From JAGVUD01 sp052033935 (lineage in GTDB: Bacteria; Armatimonadota; UBA5829; DSUL01), in contig JBPOJE010000002.1 of assembly GCA_052033935.1 (NCBI GenBank), forward strand, positions 6,099-70,098: 64,000 nucleotides of DNA, read 5' to 3'. The notes below the pieces were generated by a model. It ran no database searches. It was given only the letters and a program-made list of their open reading frames with translations, and was not told where the DNA came from. Shown piece after piece: positions 1 to 8,433 of this stretch. The translations under genes and the position numbers were made by a program. Numbering within the stretch: position 1 is the first letter of the stretch; each line of letters starts with the position of its first letter.

Positions 1-136
1 CGGTAGTGCCGGGGTAGTTCGAGACCGTCACGTACGTTCCGGTCAGAATACTGAAGAGGACGCTCTTGCCTGTGTTGGGGTTACCCACGAGACAGATCGT
101 GCGCTCACTGATTGCGTGCGAGGCTTGAAATGTCAT
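1..136 (-). CDS. feoB: FeoB ferrous iron transporter, N-terminal fragment
   Basis: Only the first 45 codons are present; the gene runs off the left edge. FeoB is an inner-membrane Fe(II) importer with an N-terminal GTPase domain. The fragment shows the G1 loop GNPNTGKS at residues 19-26 and then VSNYPGTT at residues 38-45, the G2 region with the NYPG wording typical of FeoB rather than Era or Der. The ATG at 136 has AGGAG about nine bases upstream. No feoA lies upstream within the window; the next gene is divergent. The family call rests on 45 residues but both motifs are distinctive. Confidence 0.85.
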   Translation of the reverse strand, partial: MTFQASHAISERTICLVGNPNTGKSVLFSILTGTYVTVSNYPGTT

Positions 137-338
137 CGCTTCGCCAGCTCCTGTTGCCACCGAGTGGTATGTAGCATTGAAAAAGAAAGGGACCCCACCG
201 AATCCAGCGGCATTGTAGCCATCCGCCCGTCAGGCTGTCAACAGAATGCGACACGGTTGCACGCCCCGCCAGCGCTTTTTTGCGGCGGGCAGGAATCCGG
301 CCACTGCCGCCGAACACACGCTGTGGCAGCAAGTGAAA

Positions 339-1127
339 ATGCGTCCTACTCAGTTTTGTATAGAGTCTTCTTCGCCGCAGTTCACGCGCGTCGCGCGCGT
401 TTACGACGACCTCATGGCCGAGATATCCTACGGCCTCTGGGTCAGCTACATCAAGGAACTCTGGCACTCGCGCGGTCTGTCGCCCGTGTCTGTGCTCGAT
501 ATCGCCTGCGGAACAGGCAACGTGACGTACCGTCTTGCCGCCGAAGGGTACGAGACCTGGGGTGTGGACTACTCGCAGCCCATGATAGACATCGCCCGTT
601 CCAAGCTGCCCGCTTATCGCGGGTGCGGCCCCGCACCGCGGTTCGAATGCCAGAACGCCGCCGCGATCGTGCTGCCGCGGACGTTCGATGCCGCGGTGTC
701 CCTCTTCGACAGTCTGAACTACATCCTCGATGAACAGGACCTGAAGCGCGCCTTCGCGGCTGTCGCGCGGCATCTCAATCCGGGCGGGCTGTTCATATTC
801 GATGTGAACACGGTATTCGCGCTGTCGCACCACTTCTTCGACCAGGACAACCTGTCATCGCAGCGGTTCCCCCTGTACCGCTGGGTGAGCCACTGGGACC
901 CGGAGACGCGGCTGTGCACTATCGAGATGGACTTCAGGACGCTCGGCGAGAACGGCATCGAGGACTTTCACGAGACGCACTATCAGCGGGGCTACACCAC
1001 CATTCAACTCAGGCAGGGCCTCGAGCAGGCCGGTCTGACCGATATCGAGTTCCTGCACGCATTCACGACGCGCCCGCCGTCCGGGCGCTCCGATCGCATC
1101 TACGTCATTTCGAGGAAACCGCGGTGA
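339..1127 (+). CDS. class I SAM-dependent methyltransferase
   Basis: A 262-residue protein with the Rossmann methyltransferase core. Motif I is VLDIACGTGNVT near residue 52, followed by an acidic end of strand 2 (GVDYSQPMI) and a motif IV region (AAVSLFDSLNYIL), with a post-IV LNPGGLFIFDVN. This is the Methyltransf_11/25 arrangement acting on a small molecule or an unknown target; substrate cannot be read from sequence. The open frame extends upstream to 246, but I prefer the ATG at 339 because the usual lead-in (RVYDDLMAEISYG) then starts about 20 residues in. It faces away from feoB and is followed 33 bases later by a glycosidase-like gene. Confidence 0.8.
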   Translation: MRPTQFCIESSSPQFTRVARVYDDLMAEISYGLWVSYIKELWHSRGLSPVSVLDIACGTGNVTYRLAAEGYETWGVDYSQPMIDIARSKLPAYRGCGPAPRFECQNAAAIVLPRTFDAAVSLFDSLNYILDEQDLKRAFAAVARHLNPGGLFIFDVNTVFALSHHFFDQDNLSSQRFPLYRWVSHWDPETRLCTIEMDFRTLGENGIEDFHETHYQRGYTTIQLRQGLEQAGLTDIEFLHAFTTRPPSGRSDRIYVISRKPR

Positions 1128-1160
1128 TGCTTCTCCCGCTGGCTCCTCAGGAGGGTCAAC

Positions 1161-3113
1161 GTGACAGCCAGAATCACTCTTGCGCTCTGCGTGGCCGCCG
1201 CCGGGATTACAGGCATGCCTGCTGAGGCCGTGCCCGGATTCCGGGGGACGTTCTACGCGGGCCGTGGCGACACGGCCTACATCCAGTTGCTCGACACCGC
1301 GCGCCGGATGTTCTCTCCCGACCCCGTGTATCAGAACATGTCCATGCTCTACCATACCGCGTGGAACGGGCTGGTGGAGGGACCGACCTGGGACGCGTGG
1401 TGGATACAGAACAGCTACGGCACAACGTACTGCGCGCTGCCGTTCTACGAGGAGCCGTTCGTCACGTTCCTGCAGAACTCCCATGATCTCTGGTTCGACC
1501 AGATGGGCGACGGCAAGCGGGCCGGAGTGCACGGCTGGGTTGCCCCCGATGGGTGTTTGTGCGACTGTGCCCGGCCGGGGTGGGTGGTGTACCGGCAGGG
1601 CGACGGGTGCATTGACATGCACGACTGGGGCATGGAGTTCACGGCGGCCGGCGTGCTGATGCAGTCGGAACTGCTGCTGATCTCCCGCGATCTCGCCGCA
1701 ATCCGGAGCTATCTGCCGAAACTCGAGCGGTCTGTCGAGTTCATCGAAAGCCGCCGCGACCGTGCGAAAAACCTGTTTCTCGTCGGGCCGGCAGGGAACC
1801 TGCTCGCCCCGAGCTACGGCGGATGGAAAAGGCCTGATGGCACCTACGGCAGGGGCTATCTCACGGGGCTATCCGTCACGTACATCGCCGCGCTCGACCG
1901 CATGATCGAGCTTCAGAAGATGGCTGGCGACACGCGCAAGGCGCGGATTTATGCCGGACGCCGCGCGTCCGCGTTCGATGGTCTGAAGTCCCTGACTGCG
2001 GACGAGGGCTATCTGGTCATGTCCATGGATCCCGGCGGGGTGAAGCACGGCGTGTTCGGCGCACCGAAACACGGCTACTTCGAGACCCCTCCCAACCACG
2101 ACGCGGTCTGCTTCAGGGTGGTGGATCAGGAGCAGTCCGAGCGCATCTACAGCAAGATGGCGTCTATCCCCGGCCTGCGCCCGCACGGTCTCGTCATCCC
2201 CAACTACCCCTCCTACGATGACATGTATGAGGAGCCGAAAGGACTCTGGGAGTTCGGCCGGTGGGTCAACGGCGGGCACTGGTCCACGTGCGAGGCGCGC
2301 ATGATGATGGGCTACTACCGTGTGGGGATGTTCGACGATGCGCGGCGCTCGATGGAGCAGATTCTGACGTACGCCAAGAAGTTCCGGATGGACAACCCGC
2401 TCTCCGACTTCGGCGCGAGCCCGTACCAGCCAGACCATGCGGTGAACATCACCTACGACACGTTCGGTATTCCCGCCGCGCTGATCCGCGGTCTCTTTGA
2501 GTACATCTATACCGCGGACGGCCTGACACTCATCCCGCACATTCCCCCGGGTGTCACCGAACTCGAACAGCGGTTCCCCATCCGCTTCGGGGCGAAGAAG
2601 CTGTATCTCTCTGTCGCTGGGTCGGGCGACATCACCGCCGTCAGCGTCAACGGGAAGGACTGGACGAACCACGATGCCCAGAGCATCATCCTCCCTTACG
2701 ATGCGACGCCCGCTGTCGCCCGCGTCTGCATCGCTTTTGGCGGGGCGAAACTGCCCCGACCGGCTGAGGCGGCGAAGCCGTCCGCCTCAGCGGATGTGCG
2801 CGACCCTCGCGTTGTCCGTCTCAAATCGTTTATCGCGGTGCTGGAGCGCGAGGGGCTGTCAGACGGCTATGCCGCTGGCCACGCCCGTCTCGCTGTTGAT
2901 GCGGCATCGGCGGAAGCCGAACGCATGAAGCTGAAAGCCGCCGGGACGCTTCCGGAGCTTCCTCCGGAGGCGCGCGCCCCGGCCGATGAGTTGTACGAGT
3001 CCACGGTCTCTAAGCTCGTTGACGGGCTGATGCAGGCCATGGAGCTGGACCTGAAGTCCGGTGACCCGCGACGCCGCAGGGCCGCCGAAATCTACGGCGC
3101 CACGGCACAGTGA
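1161..3113 (+). CDS. secreted six-hairpin glycosidase-like protein
   Basis: A 650-residue exported protein beginning at a GTG with GGAGG about seven bases upstream. Residues 1-23 form a signal peptide (short basic start, hydrophobic core, Ala-rich end). The body is rich in Trp, Tyr, Gly and Asp with patterns such as GPTWDAWWIQNSYG, YGRGYLTGLSV and GHWSTCEARMMMGYY, which suggest an (alpha/alpha)6 toroid as in GH63, GH78 or GH94-type glycosidases, with a C-terminal beta-rich part near 470-530. I cannot assign a GH family. It leads a co-directional group with two MFS transporters and an exported isomerase, so hydrolysis of an external oligosaccharide followed by uptake is a reasonable inference. 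A distant analogue lies at 57265-59418. Confidence 0.6.
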   Translation: MTARITLALCVAAAGITGMPAEAVPGFRGTFYAGRGDTAYIQLLDTARRMFSPDPVYQNMSMLYHTAWNGLVEGPTWDAWWIQNSYGTTYCALPFYEEPFVTFLQNSHDLWFDQMGDGKRAGVHGWVAPDGCLCDCARPGWVVYRQGDGCIDMHDWGMEFTAAGVLMQSELLLISRDLAAIRSYLPKLERSVEFIESRRDRAKNLFLVGPAGNLLAPSYGGWKRPDGTYGRGYLTGLSVTYIAALDRMIELQKMAGDTRKARIYAGRRASAFDGLKSLTADEGYLVMSMDPGGVKHGVFGAPKHGYFETPPNHDAVCFRVVDQEQSERIYSKMASIPGLRPHGLVIPNYPSYDDMYEEPKGLWEFGRWVNGGHWSTCEARMMMGYYRVGMFDDARRSMEQILTYAKKFRMDNPLSDFGASPYQPDHAVNITYDTFGIPAALIRGLFEYIYTADGLTLIPHIPPGVTELEQRFPIRFGAKKLYLSVAGSGDITAVSVNGKDWTNHDAQSIILPYDATPAVARVCIAFGGAKLPRPAEAAKPSASADVRDPRVVRLKSFIAVLEREGLSDGYAAGHARLAVDAASAEAERMKLKAAGTLPELPPEARAPADELYESTVSKLVDGLMQAMELDLKSGDPRRRRAAEIYGATAQ

Positions 3114-3222
3114 CCGTGCGTTGCCTGACATCCGCGCAGGAGGCGGGCGCGCCGAACGCGAAGTCACCTGCGGCAAGCCGCAGGCAGTCCCGCCGCCGTT
3201 CGATCGAGAGGAAGGAACGCAA

Positions 3223-4563
3223 TTGACTGACACGCTGAACACTGCGCCCCCTGGAACGAACCAGCCTTGGTACCGGGGAGTCTCCGGGTATGCGTGGCTG
3301 GTGCTCGTGGTGGCATCGCTCGGGTGGCTGTTCGATACGTTCGACCAGCAACTCTTTACGCTCATCCGCAACCGGTCGCTGGAGGACATTCTCAGCCACA
3401 CCGTAAGTCCCGAGAACCTCAAGCCGGCCGTGCAGTACTGGAGCTACATCCTCACCTCCATCTTTCTGACCGGGTTCGCGCTCGGAGGCTTCCTCTTCGG
3501 CGTTCTCGGTGACAAGATCGGCCGCACCCGTACGATGATGATCACCATCTTCATGTACGCGATCTTCACCGGACTCAACGCTCTCGTCCAGACGCCGTAT
3601 CAGTATGCCGTCTGCCGGTTTCTGACCGCTCTCGGCATCGGCGGTGAGTTCGGCGCCGGAGCATCCCTTGTGGCCGAGGTGTGGCCGGCGAGGTCGCGTC
3701 CCATGGCGCTCGGAGTGCTTCAGTCGCTGTCTACTGTAGGGAACATGATGGCCGCCCTGGTGACATACATGCTCTCGAACACGCAGTGGCAGTATGTCTA
3801 TCTCGTCGGCATCGTGCCCGCCTTGCTTGTAGTCTTCATCCGGATGTTCATCAAGGAGCCGGAGTCGTGGAACAGGGCCGCATCCAAAGCCACGGCCTCA
3901 CAGCAGGAACTCGGCAGCCTGAAGGCGCTGTTTACCGAGCGCGGAATCTCACGCAATACGTACGCAGCCCTGCTCATCGCGACAGCCGGCGTTCTGGGCC
4001 TGTGGGGGATCAGTTACTTTCAGACCGACTTCCTGCGCCAGATGGCTGCCGCTGAGGGGTATTCGGTCGCCGAAGCGCAGCGCTTCACCGCGTTCATATT
4101 CGGCCTGCGCTTCCAGATCGGCGGCTTCATCGGGATGTATCTGTATGCCGCGCTCAGCGAGCGGATAGGCCGCCGCCCGGCGCTCGTGTTCATTTACGCC
4201 GGAGCGCTCATCTCGATCTACGGGGCCTTCTGGGGAATCCACGAGATCAACCAGGCCAAGGTCTGGTCGTTCTTCCTGGGGCTGTTCACGCTGGCGCCGT
4301 TCTCGGCGTTCGCCGTCTATTTCCCCGAGCTTTTTCCCACGCGGCTACGCTCGACCGGGGTGGGTGTCTGTTACAACGCCGCCCGTCTGGTGGCGGCCGT
4401 GGGGGTTTGGGGCATGGGCTCGGTTGCGGCGCAGTTCGTAAGCGCGAGCGACCCCGTTTACGGCTACCGCATCGCGGCCTCGATCATGTCCAGCCTGTAT
4501 CTCTTTGGGTTCATAGGGCTGTGGCTCGCGCCTGAGACGCGGGGCAAGCCACTTCCGGAGTAA
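3223..4563 (+). CDS. MFS transporter, sugar/acid symporter type (first of tandem pair)
   Basis: A 446-residue inner-membrane protein with about 12 hydrophobic segments. It carries the MFS loop 2-3 signature GVLGDKIGRTRTM and its repeat SERIGRRPAL in the second half, plus TRLRSTGVGVCYNAARL before helix 11, the pattern of the sugar porter and aromatic acid/H+ symporter groups. The TTG at 3223 is chosen because GAGGAAGGA lies just upstream and the next gene shares the same N-terminal wording; the open frame itself reaches back to 3061, inside the preceding gene. It is followed after six bases by a clear paralogue. Substrate is unknown; the neighbouring exported glycosidase and isomerase suggest a sugar or sugar acid. 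Confidence 0.8.
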   Translation: MTDTLNTAPPGTNQPWYRGVSGYAWLVLVVASLGWLFDTFDQQLFTLIRNRSLEDILSHTVSPENLKPAVQYWSYILTSIFLTGFALGGFLFGVLGDKIGRTRTMMITIFMYAIFTGLNALVQTPYQYAVCRFLTALGIGGEFGAGASLVAEVWPARSRPMALGVLQSLSTVGNMMAALVTYMLSNTQWQYVYLVGIVPALLVVFIRMFIKEPESWNRAASKATASQQELGSLKALFTERGISRNTYAALLIATAGVLGLWGISYFQTDFLRQMAAAEGYSVAEAQRFTAFIFGLRFQIGGFIGMYLYAALSERIGRRPALVFIYAGALISIYGAFWGIHEINQAKVWSFFLGLFTLAPFSAFAVYFPELFPTRLRSTGVGVCYNAARLVAAVGVWGMGSVAAQFVSASDPVYGYRIAASIMSSLYLFGFIGLWLAPETRGKPLPE

Positions 4564-4569
4564 TGCAGC

Positions 4570-5928
4570 TTGCAGAAGGATACCGCTCCAGACCTCACGA
4601 CATCTGAAGCAGGGGGCGCTTCCCTGAAGTGGTACCGGGGCGTGCCCCGGTACGCTTGGATCGTGCTGACGGTCGCAGTGCTCGGCTGGATGTTCGACAC
4701 GATGGACCAGCAGTTGTTCAACCTGGTCGCAAACGTGTCGCTGCTCGACCTTCTCAAGGATCGGGTGCCTGAAGCTGAACTGCAGGGTGCCGCGACGGCC
4801 TGGCGAGGCTCTCTAACCGCCGTCTTTCTTGTCGGATGGGCCGTGGGCGGATTCGTGTTCGGCATCTTGGGCGATCGCATCGGACGCACGCGGACGATGG
4901 TGATCACCATCCTGATGTACGCGGGCTTCACCGGACTTTGCAGCCTTGTCAAGACGCCGGAGCAGTACCTGCTGTTTCGTTTCCTCACGGCGCTCGGAAT
5001 CGGCGGCGAGTTCGGCGCGGGAGTTGCGCTGGTTGCGGAGGTTTTTCCCGACCGGTCACGCCCGATGGCTCTCGGCTTGCTGCAGGCACTCTCGGCGTTC
5101 GGCAACATGAGCGCGGCGCTGATCGTCTTTGTGATCCAGGATACCAACTGGCGCTTCGTGTACCTCATCGGCATCGTTCCCGCGCTGCTGGTTGTCTGGA
5201 TCAGGATGGGCGTGAGGGAGCCGGAACGCTGGACAAAGGCGCGCGAGGAAGCTGCGGACGGTGGGGCAGGGCGCGAACTCGGGGTGATCTGGGAGTTGTT
5301 CACCGATCCTGTCCTGCGACGCAACACAATCGTGGGCGTGCTCCTTGCGCTGGCCGGGGTGGGGGCGCTCTGGGGTGTCTCGTTCTGGCTCAAGGACTTG
5401 CTGGACCTCGTCGCGCGCAGCCTGGACTATACCGCGGCCCAGCGCTCACAGCTCGGAACCGCGGCGTTCTTCTCGCAGCAGGTCGGCGCGTTCTTCGGCA
5501 TCTACACGTATGCCGCCTTCAGCGAGCGGGTCGGGCGGCGTCCGTCGCTGCTTCTGTTCTTTGTCCTGGCGTTCGCTTCGGTGCAGGCGACGTTCTGGCT
5601 CACGAACAGCCCGGCCACCGCCATCGGTTTCGCTGCTCTTATGGGGTTCTGCGCCCTGGCGCCCTTCTCCGCATTCACCATCTATTTCCCGGAACTCTAC
5701 CCCACGCGCCTCAGAGCCACCGGGGTGGGGTTCTGCTACAACTGCGCGCGGATTCTGGCGGCGGCGGCTCCGCTTACGCTCGGCAACCTGGCGGGGGTTT
5801 TCGCCCGGACACATGGCGACCTGCTGGGCTTCCGCATGGCCTGCAGCGCGGTTGCGTGCGTCTATGTCTTTGGTCTCATCGGGCTGATCTTCGCGCCCGA
5901 GACCAGAGGGAAGCCGCTTCCGGAGTGA
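4570..5928 (+). CDS. MFS transporter, paralogue of the upstream gene
   Basis: A 452-residue, 12-helix MFS protein starting at TTG, with GGAG overlapping the end of the previous gene as its ribosome site. It shares with its neighbour the opening WYRGVPRYAW and FDTMDQQLFN, the GILGDRIGRTRTMV loop, FRFLTALGIGGEFGAG, the SERVGRRPSL loop and the ending APETRGKPLPE. The two are therefore a tandem duplication that has diverged, probably towards two related substrates or two steps of one pathway. Six bases separate them, so co-transcription is likely. It is followed 10 bases later by an exported TIM-barrel isomerase. Confidence 0.8.
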   Translation: MQKDTAPDLTTSEAGGASLKWYRGVPRYAWIVLTVAVLGWMFDTMDQQLFNLVANVSLLDLLKDRVPEAELQGAATAWRGSLTAVFLVGWAVGGFVFGILGDRIGRTRTMVITILMYAGFTGLCSLVKTPEQYLLFRFLTALGIGGEFGAGVALVAEVFPDRSRPMALGLLQALSAFGNMSAALIVFVIQDTNWRFVYLIGIVPALLVVWIRMGVREPERWTKAREEAADGGAGRELGVIWELFTDPVLRRNTIVGVLLALAGVGALWGVSFWLKDLLDLVARSLDYTAAQRSQLGTAAFFSQQVGAFFGIYTYAAFSERVGRRPSLLLFFVLAFASVQATFWLTNSPATAIGFAALMGFCALAPFSAFTIYFPELYPTRLRATGVGFCYNCARILAAAAPLTLGNLAGVFARTHGDLLGFRMACSAVACVYVFGLIGLIFAPETRGKPLPE

Positions 5929-5938
5929 AGGGTGTTCC

Positions 5939-6823
5939 ATGAAACGGCGTGAGTTTATCAAAATCGGCGCGGCGGGATGCGCGGCGCTGTCCCTGACCGG
6001 GGTGCCCCGCGCGGCATCGCCGCAGGCAACAAAGGAGCGTGCCGGTAAAATGAAGCTGGGACTTGTCACCTACAACATCGCCTCCGGCTGGGATCTGCCA
6101 ACGCTGATTCAGCGATGCGGGGACAACGGCTACGAAGCGGTTGAACTGCGCACCACTCACGCGCATGGAGTCGAGCCGGACATGGCGAGCGGCCGCCGCA
6201 AGGAGGTGCGTCGGCTGTTTGCAGAGTCGCCCGTCACTTTGTGGGGTCTCGGAACCGCCTGCGATTTCCACTCGGCGGACCAGGCAGCAGTGCGCGCGAA
6301 CATCGAGCTGACGAAGCGGTTCTGCGAGTTGGCGAAGGACGTGGGGGCAAAGGGCGTCAAAGTCAGGCCGAACGGCCTGCCGGAGGGCGTACCCGAGGAG
6401 AAGACTCTGGAGCAGATCGGCCACGCCCTCCGCGAGTGCGGGGACGCTGGCAGGGACAACGGCGTGGAAATATGGCTCGAAGTCCACGGCCCCAAAACGC
6501 AGGAGCCTCCCCGAATCAAGAAGATCATGGAGTACTGCGGGCATCCAAACGCCGGCGTCTGCTGGAACTCGAACATGACCGACGTCAAGGACGGCAGCGT
6601 CAAGGAGTACTTCGCTCTCTTGAAACCGTGGATTCGCTCGTGCCACATCAACGAGCTCGCGAACGAATATCCCTACCGCGAACTCTTTTCGCTGCTCAGG
6701 CAGAGCGGATACGCCCGCTATACGCTTCAGGAGGCGCAGCCGCTTGCATCGCAGGAGCCGAAGGACATTGAGCGGTTCATGCGGTACTACCGCAAGCTGT
6801 GGGAAGAGCTAAGCCGTCCGTGA
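5939..6823 (+). CDS. Tat-exported sugar phosphate isomerase/epimerase-like TIM barrel
   Basis: A 294-residue protein of the xylose isomerase-like TIM barrel (AP_endonuc_2) superfamily. Residues 1-27 are a Tat-type leader (KRREFIKIGAAGCAALSL). The barrel follows with LGLVTYNIASGW at strand 1, GYEAVELRTTHAHG at strand 2 and a metal-ligand-like C-terminal half (IWLEVHG, VCWNSNMTD, SCHINEL, YTLQEAQP). These Glu, Asp and His residues fit the divalent metal site of sugar isomerases/epimerases. It is the last gene of the glycosidase-MFS-MFS group and ends before the tRNA-Gln promoter. Many such Tat-exported barrels have unknown substrates, so the reaction is not assigned. Confidence 0.75.
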   Translation: MKRREFIKIGAAGCAALSLTGVPRAASPQATKERAGKMKLGLVTYNIASGWDLPTLIQRCGDNGYEAVELRTTHAHGVEPDMASGRRKEVRRLFAESPVTLWGLGTACDFHSADQAAVRANIELTKRFCELAKDVGAKGVKVRPNGLPEGVPEEKTLEQIGHALRECGDAGRDNGVEIWLEVHGPKTQEPPRIKKIMEYCGHPNAGVCWNSNMTDVKDGSVKEYFALLKPWIRSCHINELANEYPYRELFSLLRQSGYARYTLQEAQPLASQEPKDIERFMRYYRKLWEELSRP

Positions 6824-6878
6824 TGCCTGACACCGGGCCGACAGCAGCCGCGGCAGCAGCCGTCCCAGCGGGCGCCTG

Positions 6879-6907
6879 TTGACAGTCATGCCGACCGGTC
6901 ATATCAT
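6879..6907 (+). promoter_or_regulatory. sigma-70 promoter of tRNA-Gln
   Basis: TTGACA at 6879-6884 and TATCAT at 6902-6907 are separated by exactly 17 bases. The -10 element ends ten bases before the mature tRNA 5' end, so a very short 5' leader is expected. It is one of the three near-consensus promoters in the window. Confidence 0.8.
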
Positions 6908-6917
6908 GCCAGTGCGT

Positions 6918-6988
6918 TCCCGGGTCGTCTAATGGCAGGACAGCAGATTTTGGTTCTGCTTATCGAGGTTCGAATCCTTGCCCGGGAG
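6918..6988 (+). tRNA. tRNA-Gln (UUG)
   Basis: A 71-base cloverleaf can be folded by hand. The acceptor arm TCCCGGG (6918-6924) pairs with CCCGGGA (6981-6987) and G6988 is the discriminator. The anticodon stem GCAGA/TCTGC encloses the loop TTTTGGT with anticodon TTG. The T arm is CGAGG-TTCGAAT-CCTTG. CCA is not encoded. It stands alone between the carbohydrate locus and glmU with its own promoter. Confidence 0.95.
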
Positions 6989-7032
6989 ATGTTTTCTGTT
7001 GCCGGAAAGCTGACGGTAGAGGCAGGTGACGA

Positions 7033-8430
7033 GTGGTAGGTGATGAAAGACGGGCAGAGCAGGCCGCGCTCATTATGGCGGCAGGTAAGAGCACCCGTAT
7101 GAAGAGCCGGCTGCCGAAAGCTGCCCACCCTATGTGCGGGCGGCCGATGGCCCGCCATATCATCGAGTCCTGCCGGGCGGCCGGGGTCGAGCGCATCGTC
7201 GTCGTAGTGGGACACGAGGCGGATGCCGTCCGCGAAGCGCTGGGCAGCGACATCGAATACGCAGTCCAGACGGAGCAACTTGGCACCGGGCATGCCGTCC
7301 GCAGCGCCGGGCATCTTCTCGCCGATCACGAAGGGCCGCTCGCGGTGCTTCCCGCCGATACCCCTCTTATCCGGCCGGAGTCCCTTGCCGCCATCATGCA
7401 GCGCTGTTCAGAGAACGGCGCGGCCGCTACCCTGCTGACGGCCAGGCTTGATGACCCGGCCGCCTACGGCCGCATCGTCCGCGACAGTAGCGGGCAGGTC
7501 GTCCGCATCACCGAGGCGAAGGACGCCCCGCCCGAGATTCTCGCGATTGACGAGATCTGCACCAGCATCTACGCCTTTCACGCCCGCGACCTGTTTCCAA
7601 CTCTCGATCAGCTCTCGCCCGAAAACCGCCAGAGGGAGTATTACCTCACCGACGTTGTCGCAATTCTTGCCAGCCAGGGCAAGCGCGTGGATGCCGTCAT
7701 CAGCGACGACTACCGCGAGTGTCTGGGAATCAATACTCGCGTCGAGCTTGCCGATGCCACGGCCATCCTCAGACAGAGCATTCTGCGTGCGCACATGCTT
7801 GCAGGGGTCACGATGATAGACCCAGCCGCAGTGTACATAGACGTGGATGTTGAGATCGGCGCTGACACGGTGCTGTACCCCGGTGTGATCATCGAGGGCC
7901 GCACGCGTATTGGTGGTGGCTGCGAAATCGGTCCGAACAGCCGCATCGACGCAAGCGATATCGGCGAGGGTGTCCGGATTGACAACTCGTGCGTTGTCGA
8001 GTCCACAATCGGGAGCAACTCATCAGTCGGGCCGTACTCCCGCCTGCGGCCCGGATCGCGCATCGGGCGCGATGTGCGCATCGGCGACTTCGTCGAGATC
8101 AAGAATAGCACGATCGGTGACGGCGTGTCGCTGGCGCACATGACCTACATCGGCGATGCCGAGATAGGGGAGGGCACTAACGTCGGCGCGGGCACGATCA
8201 CCTGCAACTACGACGGAAAGCGCAAGCACCGCACCACAATCGGAAGCGGCGCTTTTGTCGGCAGCCACACCACGCTGAACGCGCCGATAACGGTCGGCGA
8301 TGGGGCGTTCATCGGATCAGGCTCGGTTATCACGAAGGATGTCCCCGCGGATGCGCTGGGGGTCGCGCGGTCTCAGCAGGTGACGAGGGAGGGATGGGCG
8401 AAGCGGCGCAGGGAGACTCCACAGGAGTAA
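7033..8430 (+). CDS. glmU: bifunctional GlmU (UDP-GlcNAc synthesis)
   Basis: A 465-residue enzyme that acetylates glucosamine-1-phosphate and then uridylylates GlcNAc-1-phosphate to give UDP-GlcNAc for peptidoglycan and lipid A. The N-terminal pyrophosphorylase has MAAGKSTRMKSRLPKAAHPM near residues 15-34 and the ETEQLGTGHA-like QTEQLGTGHAV segment. The C-terminal left-handed beta helix shows hexapeptide repeats (IGSNSSVGPYSRLRPGS, IGDGVSLAHMTYIGDAEIGEG) and NVGAGTITCNYDGKRKH, the acetyl-CoA/active-site stretch. The start is GTG, with a GAGGCAGGT sequence upstream. Length is normal for the family. It opens a tight run with prs, pth, mtaB and a HIT gene; prs follows after three bases. Confidence 0.97.
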   Translation: MVGDERRAEQAALIMAAGKSTRMKSRLPKAAHPMCGRPMARHIIESCRAAGVERIVVVVGHEADAVREALGSDIEYAVQTEQLGTGHAVRSAGHLLADHEGPLAVLPADTPLIRPESLAAIMQRCSENGAAATLLTARLDDPAAYGRIVRDSSGQVVRITEAKDAPPEILAIDEICTSIYAFHARDLFPTLDQLSPENRQREYYLTDVVAILASQGKRVDAVISDDYRECLGINTRVELADATAILRQSILRAHMLAGVTMIDPAAVYIDVDVEIGADTVLYPGVIIEGRTRIGGGCEIGPNSRIDASDIGEGVRIDNSCVVESTIGSNSSVGPYSRLRPGSRIGRDVRIGDFVEIKNSTIGDGVSLAHMTYIGDAEIGEGTNVGAGTITCNYDGKRKHRTTIGSGAFVGSHTTLNAPITVGDGAFIGSGSVITKDVPADALGVARSQQVTREGWAKRRRETPQE

Positions 8431-8433
8431 AGG

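Noticed and set aside
263..288. Hairpin CCCGCC/GGCGGG with an internal T-run between feoB and the methyltransferase.
   Set aside because: The T-run lies in the loop, not after the stem, so it is not a terminator; the genes on both sides diverge.
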